Position numbers and translations under genes: made by a program
Source of the DNA: Candidatus Omnitrophota bacterium
GTDB lineage: Bacteria > Hinthialibacterota > Hinthialibacteria > Hinthialibacterales > Hinthialibacteraceae
Length of the DNA stretch: 64,000 bases
Assembly: GCA_040755155.1 (NCBI GenBank)
Contig: JBFMBP010000110.1
Location: forward strand, 1 to 64,000
Direction: 5' to 3'
Part shown: one piece after another, positions 50,832 through 60,209 of the stretch
Layout of the letters: each line of letters starts with the position of its first letter
Position numbering within the stretch: position 1 is the first letter of the stretch
The notes under the pieces: model-generated
Told to the model about the DNA's origin: nothing
Databases searched by the model: none
The model's input: only the letters and a program-made list of their open reading frames with translations

Positions 50832-53387
50832 CTACTCCAACTCCTCCATTTCCGCCGCAGCTTCGAGGGCGGCGGCGGTGGGGAGTTTTTCCAGGTTCCG
50901 CAAAATCTCTTGAACTCTTTCGTCGGGGATTTTTTCGATGGATAAGATTTCGTAGCGTCCCGTATGCAAGGGGAGTTCGATATCTACGATCTCTCCGATA
51001 TATTTGTTCAAGAAGCCGCGCGCGAAGGGGGCCTGGTAGGAGAGGACGAAATGTTCCGGATTCGATTCCCAGGGACCCAGCATGACGTATTCCTCCCGCG
51101 CCTCCGAACCAAGCGGCGAAACGCGGAAAAGAGTACCAAATCGGATGGAGTCCGTATTGACATCGTCGATTTCGACGGGACGGGCGAGATGCATCTGTTC
51201 CTGCAACTCGCCCGTTTGCGCGGCGAGCAATTTTTGCTTGTCCTTGGCGGCGTGATATTCCGCGTTTTCTTTCAGGTCGCCGTGTTTGCGCGCCGTTTCG
51301 ATTTCCTGCACGACGGCGGGCAGGTCTTTTTCGATCAGGCGCTTCAGCAGCGCTTGTTTGCGTTCGTAAGATGGTTTCAAGCAAAGCAAGCCGTCCGGCA
51401 TCGCCGTCTCTTCCGTCGAATGCTGGAAGAGATTGGGATAGCGTCCGCGCACGATGGCGGTAAGGTCCATGGCGGTGGTTTTGTCGATGCCTTCGTTGGT
51501 CTGGGCGCGGCGGTAGATGGATTGGGCGATATTTTCTCCGGCGTCCTGGATATGCTCTTTGAAAAGGGCGTAACGGTTGCGCCGGATCAATTCGCGGGCG
51601 TCGCCCGCCACCTTGCGCAGCCAGGCCGCCTCATCTTTCTCCCGCCTTTTGGCCTGGCTTGTGAGGTAATCGATGAGGAGAAGAAGCCGATCGATAAGGA
51701 TGGGATTCTGAACTTTCCCTTCCATCCAGCGGCAGCCCTTCGTCAAGCTGCGGTTGGTGAGCCAAATGAACGTATGGGGATATTTACGATATTCGCTCAG
51801 CGTTTCGTCCACCATTCCCGCGATCAAGCCGTCGAAGTAATTTTCCTCCAGCATCGCCGCGAGTTCGTCCCGCACCTCCACGTTTGGCTCCAGCAGCCAT
51901 TCGCGGAAAATATCGGGCCAATGATCGGAGTGAATCGCCTTCAAGCGTTGAGCGTAGCGCAATTGGTGGGATTTAAAGCGCAAGTGCTGCAATACGTTAA
52001 CCGTTTGCGGCAGGTCTTTTAACGTATCGTCGAGAACCTCGTCCGGCAGGGATTCGATGCCCTCGGCGTATTCCTTCAAATCCTCGTTGGCGAACCACAA
52101 TTCCGCCCTTTCCGCGGGGCTGGGGCGCCGGGGAGCAATAGCGTGTATTTTCTTGGAGAAATGGCGGATGACGTGGGTATGCAAGTCTTCTTTCTTCGTA
52201 GTGCGGACGTATTGATAGATTTGATCGACCTTAGCGTGAGGGGCTTTAGTCTCGTCGAATCGTTTCAGCAACTCGTCCTCATCGCTGGCGGCGTGTTCGC
52301 GCAAGGTATACCGCTTGCCAACGCCTCCAACCACGGCAATATAGGGATCGCGGCGCAAAAGCGAATTGGTCTCGGACCACCATGCGGTCCACAGGCGAGC
52401 CGGGATGCAACTGGGAACCAGTTGTTCCTTGATCTCCTTAGCCAAAGCCGAACCGCCGAAACTTTTCAGAACGATTTTGATTAACTCGATGGGATTATCT
52501 TTGACGAGCGACGCGATTCGATCGGAATCGATTAAGCGAAGAACGCGGAAATCGTCGCGATGCAGCGTCTCCACCGCTTTCTGCGCCAGTTCCAAGTCCA
52601 TGCGATGGTCGCGTTTTTTCTGAAAATTGATCGAGACCCGCCGATCGCCCATATCTAAATCCTTCACGCGGCCAATGCCCCAATCGGGATGGCGCACAAA
52701 GGAATCCGGCAGAAATTTCGTCAGCAATTCCACCTCTTCCAACGCTTCGGGCAAGGGACGTCCGCCCCGGATGGAAGCGTGATCGAAAACGCGTTCGATT
52801 TCATGATTGGCGTTATAGAGTTTGCGCAGCGTATCTACAATAGGTTCGCGAAGGGATTCGTCCTTCGGCGTATACCGCAATATCCGCTTTAAAATAAAGA
52901 AGCGCCCCTCCCAATCTTTCCGCTCCTCGCAAGGCCCCAGCAGCATCTGCAATAGAACCGCCGCCCGCTGGTTCTGTTTATACCCAGCGATCGTTTCCGC
53001 GATGCGGTTATAAAAAACCAGATTCGACGGCGCGAGTTCCACCAATTCCAGCCAAAGGTCTTCAAGAATATCGTATTGCCGGTCGGCGGCGGAGGATTCC
53101 AGAGCGATTTCCAAATGCCGGATCGCCTCTTCCGTCTCGCGAGTCTCGCGGTAATATCGACCCAGCTTCATCGCCGTTTCGGTGACGCGGTCTTTCAGTT
53201 CCAACAAGCGGACGAGAGCGCCTTCGAACTCCTCGCCCTTTTCGTTCAATTTTTCCAAAGCTTGGGCGAGTGCGCGGAGAACGAAAGACGCGTCCGCCTC
53301 CTCTTTCAAATGCTCGCGGCATTTATCCCTGATTTCGCTCCATTGCGCTCTTTCTCGCAGTTCGTTTAACAATTCCAATGAGACCAT
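50832..53387 (-). CDS. greA: Long GreA: alpha-solenoid, CarD/Tudor-like module, then transcript cleavage factor
   Basis: The C-terminal ~163 of 851 residues are a complete GreA. The coiled-coil hairpin has the acidic tip HGDLKENAEYHAAKD, and an FKBP-like domain follows (RFGTLFRVSP...YQAPFARGFLNKYIGEIVDI). GreA rescues backtracked RNA polymerase by stimulating RNA cleavage. The remaining ~690 residues are mostly TPR-like helices (RETEEAIRHLEIALESSAAD). Within them is a small beta module (~240-290, FVRHPDWGIGRVKDLDMGDR) resembling CarD/Tudor polymerase-binding folds. Standard GreA is ~158 residues. Large N-terminal extensions are known in Chlamydiae and some spirochaetes. The ATG at 53387 follows AGGTGA; a GTG three codons earlier overlaps that site. 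Confidence 0.9.
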   Translation of the reverse strand: MVSLELLNELRERAQWSEIRDKCREHLKEEADASFVLRALAQALEKLNEKGEEFEGALVRLLELKDRVTETAMKLGRYYRETRETEEAIRHLEIALESSAADRQYDILEDLWLELVELAPSNLVFYNRIAETIAGYKQNQRAAVLLQMLLGPCEERKDWEGRFFILKRILRYTPKDESLREPIVDTLRKLYNANHEIERVFDHASIRGGRPLPEALEEVELLTKFLPDSFVRHPDWGIGRVKDLDMGDRRVSINFQKKRDHRMDLELAQKAVETLHRDDFRVLRLIDSDRIASLVKDNPIELIKIVLKSFGGSALAKEIKEQLVPSCIPARLWTAWWSETNSLLRRDPYIAVVGGVGKRYTLREHAASDEDELLKRFDETKAPHAKVDQIYQYVRTTKKEDLHTHVIRHFSKKIHAIAPRRPSPAERAELWFANEDLKEYAEGIESLPDEVLDDTLKDLPQTVNVLQHLRFKSHQLRYAQRLKAIHSDHWPDIFREWLLEPNVEVRDELAAMLEENYFDGLIAGMVDETLSEYRKYPHTFIWLTNRSLTKGCRWMEGKVQNPILIDRLLLLIDYLTSQAKRREKDEAAWLRKVAGDARELIRRNRYALFKEHIQDAGENIAQSIYRRAQTNEGIDKTTAMDLTAIVRGRYPNLFQHSTEETAMPDGLLCLKPSYERKQALLKRLIEKDLPAVVQEIETARKHGDLKENAEYHAAKDKQKLLAAQTGELQEQMHLARPVEIDDVNTDSIRFGTLFRVSPLGSEAREEYVMLGPWESNPEHFVLSYQAPFARGFLNKYIGEIVDIELPLHTGRYEILSIEKIPDERVQEILRNLEKLPTAAALEAAAEMEELE

Positions 53388-53540
53388 TCTTTTCACCTAT
53401 CAAGAAAGCTGGGGGGGTAAACAGGATATCATAGCAACAAGATCGTTATTTTTTAACTGCCCAAGCGGAAGTTGGCGCGGATCTACCCACGCCTTCGCAT
53501 CCGGCTCAAGCGTAATAGGGAAAAAAATGACGAGGATCCA

Positions 53541-55106
53541 TCACGAAGCGGGAAAGAGACGATCCTCGCGCAGAGCATATTTCAATCCGCAGCGAGGACA
53601 AACGGAAGCGTTATCGAATTTCGGCAGAATCTCGCCGCATTCGCACGCCCAGCCGATCCGCCGGGCGGGAATGCCCGCCATCAAAGCGTAATCGGGAACG
53701 TCCTTGGTGACGACGGCCCCGGCGGCGATAAAAGCGTGGCGGCCAAGAGTATGGCCGCAGACGATGGTCGCGTTGGCGCCGATGGAGGCTCCTTCCTTCA
53801 CCAAGGTTTTCAAGTAAAACTGGGAGCCTTTTTGCGGATATTTGGAGCGGGGATCGAGAATGTTGGTGAAAACCATCGAGGGACCGCAGAAGACGTAATC
53901 TTCCAATTCGACGCCTTCGTAGATGGAAACGTTGTTTTGGATTTTGACATAATCGCCAATGACGACGTTGTTGCCCACGTTGACGTTCTGGCCCAAAACG
54001 CAGCGCTTGCCGATGCGGCTGTGGGATTGTACATGGCTGAAATGCCAGATTTTCGTCCCTTCGCCGATTTCGACATTATCGTCGATATAACTGGAGGGAT
54101 GAACGTAATAATCGGCTTCTTTCTTCTTCTCCACGCGGGCGGCGCCGCCGGAAAGCAGGCTTTCCGTCGCTTTTTCCAGGATTTCCAACACTTCGACGCC
54201 GTTTTTCCCGTTGGATATTTCCGGCGGCGGTCCGTCGATATGGCCGAGGAAATACTTCATTTCCTCGGTGAGAGGCATTTTTCTTTCATAAGGAATTATG
54301 GCGGTAGCCCCTTCCCGCTTGATCGGTTCGCCTTGAATCCAGTCGATGCTTTTTTCGTAGAAAAGAAGATTCTTCTCCTCGGACGAATCTTCATATGACA
54401 ACATCCCTTTGGATCCGATCGCCACGATGCGATGTTCTTTGAAGGGATGCAGCCAGCTGACGAAAATATGTCCTACGACATTACCCGGATAGGTCAACAC
54501 CGTCATAGTGGAATCGTGAATCGCCGGTTGCAGGAAAACGCCGCCGCGAGAAACGATTTCCATCGGTTTTTCGCCGATGAGGTATTGGAAAATGGCGATG
54601 TCGTGAGGCGCGAAACTCCAAAGGATGTTCTCTTCCGTGCGCACCATGCCCAGGTTGAGACGGTTGCTGTAAATGTATTGCAACTTGCCGATCTTGCCGC
54701 TTTGGATCAATTCCTTAATCGTTTGGATGGCGGGATGAAAAAGCAATACGTGGCCCACCATCAAAGAAACGCCCATTTTATCCGCTAATCCGGCGAGACG
54801 CTTCGCATCCGCGACGGTGAGCGCCAGCGGCTTTTCCACTAGGACGGGCTTGCGGCGGTTGAGGATCAATTCCGCGACTTGGAAATGCGATTTCGCGGGC
54901 GCGGCGACGGTGAAGCCGTCGAAATCCTCCTTCACCGCTTCGTGGATGTCATGAAACAGTTTCACGCCGGGATAGGCTTCCCGGATTTCCGCCAGACGTT
55001 TTTCGTCCGGCTCCACGACTCCCGCCAGGCATCCTAGCGAATGCAGCGTCTTGACATGATTCTTGCCCCAATTTCCGGCGCCGGCGACGCAGATTTTCTT
55101 AACCAT
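53541..55106 (-). CDS. Fused sugar-nucleotide dehydrogenase (WbpB-like) and acetyltransferase (WbpD-like)
   Basis: These 521 residues contain a Gfo/Idh/MocA oxidoreductase (~1-325) with Rossmann ICVAGAGNWGKNH and catalytic-type VEKPLAL. A left-handed beta-helix acyltransferase follows (~335-490) with hexapeptide repeats IDDNVEIGEGTKIWHFSHV and ATIVCGHTLGRHAFIAAGAV. The short C-terminal CECGEI...CPRCG is probably a zinc ribbon. In P. aeruginosa WbpB (3-oxidation) and WbpD (3-N-acetylation) are separate enzymes of UDP-2,3-diacetamido-glucuronate synthesis. The aminotransferase gene just upstream overlaps by 8 bp and supplies the intervening WbpE-type step, so three steps are packed in two genes. 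Product inferred: a UDP-3-acetamido sugar for surface glycans. Confidence 0.88.
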   Translation of the reverse strand: MVKKICVAGAGNWGKNHVKTLHSLGCLAGVVEPDEKRLAEIREAYPGVKLFHDIHEAVKEDFDGFTVAAPAKSHFQVAELILNRRKPVLVEKPLALTVADAKRLAGLADKMGVSLMVGHVLLFHPAIQTIKELIQSGKIGKLQYIYSNRLNLGMVRTEENILWSFAPHDIAIFQYLIGEKPMEIVSRGGVFLQPAIHDSTMTVLTYPGNVVGHIFVSWLHPFKEHRIVAIGSKGMLSYEDSSEEKNLLFYEKSIDWIQGEPIKREGATAIIPYERKMPLTEEMKYFLGHIDGPPPEISNGKNGVEVLEILEKATESLLSGGAARVEKKKEADYYVHPSSYIDDNVEIGEGTKIWHFSHVQSHSRIGKRCVLGQNVNVGNNVVIGDYVKIQNNVSIYEGVELEDYVFCGPSMVFTNILDPRSKYPQKGSQFYLKTLVKEGASIGANATIVCGHTLGRHAFIAAGAVVTKDVPDYALMAGIPARRIGWACECGEILPKFDNASVCPRCGLKYALREDRLFPAS

Positions 55107-56238
55107 AGAATTCACCTATCGCTTCAAGGATATAATCTTGCATTTCCTGGGTGAGTTCGGGGTAAATCGGGAGAGCGATGGTGTGACGGGCGGCGCGCTC
55201 GCTATGAGGAAAGTCGCCCGGCCGATAGCCCAAGTAACGGAAGCATTCCTGCTCATGGAAGGGAACGGGATAATACACTTCATGGCCGATCTCTTTTTTC
55301 TTGAGAAATTCACGAAACTCATCGCGCTTTTCGGGAACGGAGATGACGTATTGATTGTAAATATGATTCTCGCGCCCATAGACGGCGGGGGGGGGGTGAA
55401 TTCCCTTTATGTTCAGGTTAGCGTCATAATATTCGGCATTGCGCCGCCGTTGTGAATGCCATGACTCCAAATGGGGAAATTTGACTAATAGAATCGCCGC
55501 TTGCAGCGCATCCAGGCGAAAGTTGCCGCCGATGAGGGAATGGTAATATTTCGGCTGCGCTCCATGATTGCGCAGGCGAACCAGTTTTTCCGCCAACGAT
55601 TCGTCGCTGGTTACAACCATGCCGCCGTCGCCTGCGCATCCGAGATTCTTGCTGGGGAAGAAGGAAAAGCATCCAACGGCGCCCATGCTTCCCGCCCGCT
55701 TCAAACCGGCGGCGGAAGGATATTGCGCGCCAATGGCCTGGGCGGCGTCTTCGACGACGGGAATGCCGTATTCCTGCGCCAGGGCTAGGATGGGAGCCAT
55801 ATCGGCGCATTGGCCGTAGAGATGGACGGGAATGATGGCTTTGACTTGCCCGGCGCTCTGCGGATTATCTACAAACCATCGGCGCAATGCCGCCGGATCC
55901 AAGTTATAAGTCGAGGGATCGATGTCCACGAATACCGGCGACGCATGAAGACGAGCGATGACTCCAGCGGTGGCGAAGAAAGAATAGGGCGTCGTGATGG
56001 CCAAATCGCCCGGCCCTACGTCCAGCGCCATCAATGAAATCAGCAGAGCGTCGGTGCCGGAGGAGACGCCTACGCCATATTTAGCGCCGGTATAAGCGGC
56101 GATGGCTTTTTCCAGTTCCGCTACTTTTGGTCCCATGATGTAACAAGTGGAATCGAGCGTCTCGGCGGCCGCCCTTTTTATCTCTTCCCCGATGGATTTC
56201 ATTTGCGCCTTCAGATCGAGAAGTGGGACTTTCATCAT
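55099..56238 (-). CDS. DegT/DnrJ/EryC1-family aminotransferase (WbpE-like)
   Basis: This 379-residue PLP sugar aminotransferase has GVSSGTDALLISLMALDVGP, PVHLYGQCADM, EDAAQAIGAQY and FSFFPSKNLGCAGDGGMVVT, where the Lys of SKN binds PLP. It would aminate C3 (WbpE-type) or C4 of a UDP-keto sugar. The 3' end overlaps the fused dehydrogenase/acetyltransferase gene, which favours the WbpE role because that fusion provides the flanking oxidation and acetylation. GGAAAG lies upstream of the ATG. Confidence 0.92.
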   Translation of the reverse strand: MMKVPLLDLKAQMKSIGEEIKRAAAETLDSTCYIMGPKVAELEKAIAAYTGAKYGVGVSSGTDALLISLMALDVGPGDLAITTPYSFFATAGVIARLHASPVFVDIDPSTYNLDPAALRRWFVDNPQSAGQVKAIIPVHLYGQCADMAPILALAQEYGIPVVEDAAQAIGAQYPSAAGLKRAGSMGAVGCFSFFPSKNLGCAGDGGMVVTSDESLAEKLVRLRNHGAQPKYYHSLIGGNFRLDALQAAILLVKFPHLESWHSQRRRNAEYYDANLNIKGIHPPPAVYGRENHIYNQYVISVPEKRDEFREFLKKKEIGHEVYYPVPFHEQECFRYLGYRPGDFPHSERAARHTIALPIYPELTQEMQDYILEAIGEFYG

Positions 56239-56774
56239 CGTCGCTTTCCAACGCCTAGGCCGCGTTTATCGTATGCTGGATTGCAAATAACTTTTTTACT
56301 ATTATGATGTTAGACGAAATCGAATTATAGGAAAGACAATTTATCGTTTGGAGAACCTTTTTTCTTTACGCATTTATTAGGCTAAACGTAAGTTCCGGGC
56401 GATGGAAGCGATTTTTCTTATGATTTATCAACTACCCTTTAGGACAAACTCCCTAGCCGATAAGAAGCGGCGGCGGCTTTTACGATCCATCGCTAGCCAA
56501 AAACGCCGGATGATTTTATACTTTATGATATAATACATATATGGGATGCTTCTTGAAATAGCGATCTTGGCGATGCGGGGTAAGGAATTTCTTGAATTTT
56601 TAGGAATATCTTCTTCTTTACGTTCGAGGAGCCTATGGACGAATGAGGAAAAACAGGTAGTAATTCTCGGAGAAGAATTTCCTCCCAAACAAAATGAAGC
56701 GTTTTCCTGGAATATTCTAAATTATCGGTTAATCTATCTCCAGGTCCACAGGATAAAGGGAGCAGAGATACGAA
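56239..56774. other. Intergenic region with an extended -10 motif
   Basis: This 536-bp AT-rich stretch separates a minus-strand operon from the plus-strand DUF494 gene. It has an extended -10 TGATATAAT (56526-56534) without a good -35, reading toward DUF494 with a long leader. A plus-strand frame from 56546 resembles no family. No RNA gene is recognised. Confidence 0.4.
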
Positions 56775-57230
56775 ATGCTGTCGCGTCTAATAGAAATGGT
56801 AAGTTTCATCTTGGCAAAATCGATCGAGACGGACGAAGAAGATTGGACGATCCTGCAAAGAGATTTAACCGAGCAATTGGAAGGGCGGGGCTTCAACGGG
56901 CAGGAAATCGATGTCGCCTTCGAAGTCGCCAACCGCATTCGCACCCGCTTGGAAGAAGGATCGACGATCCCCGTCCCTTTCAAGACCAACCTGGTTTATC
57001 AATATCTGGAAGAGATCAAATTGACGAAAGCCGCTCGCGGCTATCTTCTTTCTCTAATCTATTCCGGCCTATTAACGCCCGAACAGCGGGAAGAAGTCGT
57101 GGAACGGGCTTACTTCATGGAAGCGCCGGAAGTGGATATTCCCGAAGTGCAATATCTCGTAAATTTCGTTCTCGGAGCCGAATCCTGGCCCGGCGAGGAT
57201 TCGCCCTCCATGTCGTATTCTCTGCAATAA
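56775..57230 (+). CDS. DUF494/Smg-family protein
   Basis: This 151-residue protein has the DUF494 pattern: an N-terminal helix MLSRLIEMVSFILAKSIETD, an acidic segment, then LTEQLEGRGFNGQEIDVAFE, and a C-terminal helical half (KAARGYLLSLIYSGLLTPEQ). Smg proteins are ~157 residues and are often encoded beside dprA and topA; their function is not established. Here neither gene is next to it. It precedes pheA by ~320 bp. Confidence 0.7.
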   Translation: MLSRLIEMVSFILAKSIETDEEDWTILQRDLTEQLEGRGFNGQEIDVAFEVANRIRTRLEEGSTIPVPFKTNLVYQYLEEIKLTKAARGYLLSLIYSGLLTPEQREEVVERAYFMEAPEVDIPEVQYLVNFVLGAESWPGEDSPSMSYSLQ

Positions 57231-57547
57231 GAATCGCGCATCGCCCGCGAGATTGGCGCGTTGTTTCCCCGCCCCTATCGTATTCCACCATGTAAGAATC
57301 CAGTTCGCGCCGCCTTGAAAAACCTCGAAAAACGCTCATGATTTGACATCTCCGCAAAAGCGGCGAAAATACAGGATTGGCGTAAGGTTCGTTTATGGGC
57401 GCCCTTTCCAATCCAACGATTTTTGTTGTCGCTGGGATTATCCCAACAAACCATAAAGAAAAAAGCCATTCGCGTTGGCTATGCCGTTGCTTCTTCGAAC
57501 TGGCATCCATTTCCTCGCCGTCAGCGAGACGGAGGCTTCCCGAATCG

Positions 57548-58651
57548 ATGAATGAAAAGCCGAATCATCCGAACATTGAAAACCAGTTAAAAAAATTCAG
57601 AGAATCCATCGATGCTATCGACGAGAAAATTCTAAAAGCGCTCAACGAACGCGCCCAAATCGCCCAGGAAGTGGGCAGCCTAAAAAACCACATCCAGGCG
57701 GATTACTATATTCCCTCCCGCGAAAAAGAAGTGCTCAACCGGCTGTTGGAGATGAATCCCGGCCCGCTTTCGCCCGACGCCGTGACGGAAATTTTCCGCG
57801 AGATCATCAGCGCCTGCCGTTCGCTGGAAACCGTCATCTCCGTGGCTTACCTCGGGCCGGAAGGGACGTATCACCACTCCGCCGCGCAGGCCCATTTCGG
57901 ACGTTCGGTCCAATTCTATCCCCTCGACACTATCAACTCCATCTATGACGAGGTGGAACGGCAGCGGGTGGATTACGGCGTCGTCGCCATCGAAAATTCC
58001 ATCGAGGGCAGCGTCACGGAATCGCTGGACCGGCTCACCCATTCCAAGGTAAACGTTGTGGGAGAACGCTACTATCCCATTTCCCACAATTTAATCAGCC
58101 AATCCGAATTGCATAACATCACCGCCGTCTATTCCCATCCCCAAGCCATCCGGCAATGCCGTAAATGGTTGGAATCCAATCTGCCCAAAGCGCAATTGAT
58201 CGACGCGCCCAGCACCACGCAAGCCGTGCTGAACTGCAAAAAAGACCCCCAAGCGGCGGCCATCGCCAGCGCGCTAGCAGCGGAAATTTACGACGCGCCC
58301 ATCCAAGTTCGAGGCATCGAGGACGTTACCGGCAACACCACGCGCTTCTTCATCGTCGGCAAGAAATTCAATCCGCCCAGCGGCGACGATAAAACATCGA
58401 TGGTAGTATTCATCCGAGACAAAGTCGGAGCGTTGTATTCCATGCTGGAACCGTTCAAGAACAACGCCATCAACCTCAACAACATCGTCTCCCGCCCCAC
58501 CAAGCAGGAGGCGTGGCAATATATGTTCTTTATCGAATGCCAGGGGCATCGGAACGACGAAGTCGTCAAAAAAACGATCGAAGAAATCGAATCCAACAGC
58601 CTTTACGTCAAAGTGCTCGGTTCCTATCCCCGCATCCCTAATCCATCATGA
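57548..58651 (+). CDS. pheA: Bifunctional chorismate mutase / prephenate dehydratase
   Basis: These 367 residues contain an AroQ-type chorismate mutase (~8-95, RESIDAIDEKILKALNERAQ). The prephenate dehydratase is at ~100-280, with VAYLGPEGTYHHSAA, GVVAIENSIEGSV, the catalytic Thr region GNTTRFFIVG, and ISHNLIS. A C-terminal ACT domain (~290-367, SMVVFIRDKVGALYSMLEPF) probably gives phenylalanine feedback control. I chose the ATG at 57548 because the sequence before it is not family-like. The stop overlaps tyrA by 4 bp. Together they branch prephenate to Phe and Tyr. Confidence 0.95.
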   Translation: MNEKPNHPNIENQLKKFRESIDAIDEKILKALNERAQIAQEVGSLKNHIQADYYIPSREKEVLNRLLEMNPGPLSPDAVTEIFREIISACRSLETVISVAYLGPEGTYHHSAAQAHFGRSVQFYPLDTINSIYDEVERQRVDYGVVAIENSIEGSVTESLDRLTHSKVNVVGERYYPISHNLISQSELHNITAVYSHPQAIRQCRKWLESNLPKAQLIDAPSTTQAVLNCKKDPQAAAIASALAAEIYDAPIQVRGIEDVTGNTTRFFIVGKKFNPPSGDDKTSMVVFIRDKVGALYSMLEPFKNNAINLNNIVSRPTKQEAWQYMFFIECQGHRNDEVVKKTIEEIESNSLYVKVLGSYPRIPNPS

Positions 58652-59517
58652 AAAATAGCGCAATCGTGGATTTTCATCGGATAGGAATATACGGGATCGG
58701 CCTCTTGGGCGGTTCGCTGGGCATGGCGCTGAAAGCGCTCCATCCCGACGCCGCCATTATCGGCATTGGCCGTTCGCCGGAACGTCTGGAAGAAGCCAAA
58801 CGTCTGGGAGCGGTCGATTCGTATACCTGCGAGCCGGGAAAAATCGATCCTCCCTTAGACCTTCTCGTTATCTGTACGCCGGTGAGAATGGTTCCCGGCC
58901 ATTTGGAACAAACGCTGGCTTCGATGAATCCGGGCGCCGTCGCCACCGACGTGGGCAGCACGAAAGCCGACGTCGTCCGGCGTTGCGAGGAGATCGCGGG
59001 CAACCGCATTCGTTTTATTGGCTCCCATCCCATCGCTGGTTCCCATAAAACCGGCGTTGGAGCAGCGCAAAAAGACCTGTTCGAAAACAAAGTCTGCGTT
59101 GTAACGGAAACGGAGCGCACCGATCCCGCCGCTTTGGAAGCGGTTTGCGAATTATGGCGCTCCATAGGAATGCGCGTTACGCGATTGACGCCGGAAATCC
59201 ATGATTTTCTGCTGGCTCGTTCCAGCCATCTACCCCATCTCGCCGCCTCCGCCTTATGCCACGTCATCCAAAAAGCGGGACCGGAAATCGAGCCGGTTCT
59301 AGGAACGGGCTTCCGGGACGCCACCCGCATCGCCGCCGGAGACCCCGGCATGTGGTTGGATATCTGCATGGAGAATCAAAAAGAAATCCTGGATTCGCTA
59401 GCATCGCTCAGGGACGTATTGGATGACATCCGCCGCTGGCTGGAAACCGGCGATGAGAAGGCGATCTACGCCTTTCTGCAACAAGCGCAGGATTGGAAGC
59501 ACTCACTGGTGGAATGA
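58648..59517 (+). CDS. tyrA: Prephenate dehydrogenase
   Basis: This 289-residue NAD-dependent prephenate dehydrogenase has the Rossmann motif GIYGIGLLGGSLGMAL, then VICTPV, DVGSTKADV, GSHPIAGSHKTGV with the catalytic His region, HLPHLAASAL and GFRDATRIAAGDPGMWLDI. It oxidatively decarboxylates prephenate to 4-hydroxyphenylpyruvate for tyrosine. It overlaps pheA by 4 bases (ATGA), so the pair is co-translated. No ACT domain is attached. Confidence 0.94.
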   Translation: MKNSAIVDFHRIGIYGIGLLGGSLGMALKALHPDAAIIGIGRSPERLEEAKRLGAVDSYTCEPGKIDPPLDLLVICTPVRMVPGHLEQTLASMNPGAVATDVGSTKADVVRRCEEIAGNRIRFIGSHPIAGSHKTGVGAAQKDLFENKVCVVTETERTDPAALEAVCELWRSIGMRVTRLTPEIHDFLLARSSHLPHLAASALCHVIQKAGPEIEPVLGTGFRDATRIAAGDPGMWLDICMENQKEILDSLASLRDVLDDIRRWLETGDEKAIYAFLQQAQDWKHSLVE

Positions 59518-59527
59518 GAATGAAAAA

Positions 59528-59606
59528 GTAGGATGGGTCATGTTGTTTGACCCATCGATTATAATACGTATACAATGGATGGATCAAAAAACGCGACCCA
59601 TTCTAC
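59528..59606. repeat. GATGGGTC palindrome pair, intact
   Basis: GTAGGATGGGTCATG...TTTGACCCATC and GATGGATCAAAAAACGCGACC...TTCTAC form two inverted arms around a ~21-bp AT-rich spacer. It fills most of the gap between tyrA and the Uma2 gene. Confidence 0.7.
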
Positions 59607-59648
59607 AATCTGGTTCATAAAATAAAGCAGCGGCAAGGGAGAACGGCC

Positions 59649-60209
59649 ATGTCCGTTTTGGCGCAAAAACGACTATTCACGGTCGATGAATACTACAAAA
59701 TGGCTCAATCCCATATTCTCGCTCCAACCGAGCATGTCGAATTGATTGAGGGGGAGATATTCCAAAAAACGCCAGTCAGCAGCAATCATGCGGGAACAGT
59801 AGCCTATCATTCGGAATTATTCATTTATAATTTAAAAGATAAAGTCATCGTCTGGGCGCAAAGTCCCATCCGGTTGAGCCAGTATTCCGAACCGGAGCCG
59901 GATATCGCCTTATTAAAGCCGCGTTCCGATTTTTATAAGAATAGCCACCCCGCGCCTGAGGACGTATGGCTGATAATAGAAACGGAGGATTCCTCTATCG
60001 CCTACGACCGCCAAATCAAAATGCCTTTATACGCCCGTCATGGCATTCCAGAATTCTGGATCGTGGATTTGAACCAGAAGGCGATCGAAGCGTATTCTCA
60101 ACCCTCGCCGGAGGGATATAGTCTTTTGCGGACAGTCCGACCCAGCCAATCTTTATCTCCTTTCCATTTTCCGGAATTGGATCTCCCGGTTCGGAATCTC
60201 TTCGAATGA
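59649..60209 (+). CDS. Uma2-family (DUF820) putative endonuclease
   Basis: This 186-residue protein begins with FTVDEYYKMA, then HVELIEGEIFQKTPVSSNHA, EPEPDIALLKPRSDF, EDVWLIIETEDSSIAYDRQI and the hallmark YARHGIPEFWIVDL. The Asp of PDIAL and Glu of IIETEDSS are the likely PD-(D/E)XK metal ligands. Uma2 proteins are abundant in cyanobacteria and several candidate phyla. Their target is not known. GGGAG lies upstream of the ATG. Single gene. Confidence 0.88.
   Translation: MSVLAQKRLFTVDEYYKMAQSHILAPTEHVELIEGEIFQKTPVSSNHAGTVAYHSELFIYNLKDKVIVWAQSPIRLSQYSEPEPDIALLKPRSDFYKNSHPAPEDVWLIIETEDSSIAYDRQIKMPLYARHGIPEFWIVDLNQKAIEAYSQPSPEGYSLLRTVRPSQSLSPFHFPELDLPVRNLFE

Noticed and set aside
50964-52022. 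352-codon plus-strand open frame.
   Set aside because: It is antisense to the long GreA gene and has no recognisable motif or ribosome-binding site.
56546-57295. 249-codon plus-strand frame starting upstream of DUF494.
   Set aside because: Its second half overlaps the DUF494 gene in another frame and the first half matches no family. DUF494 has the better motif evidence.
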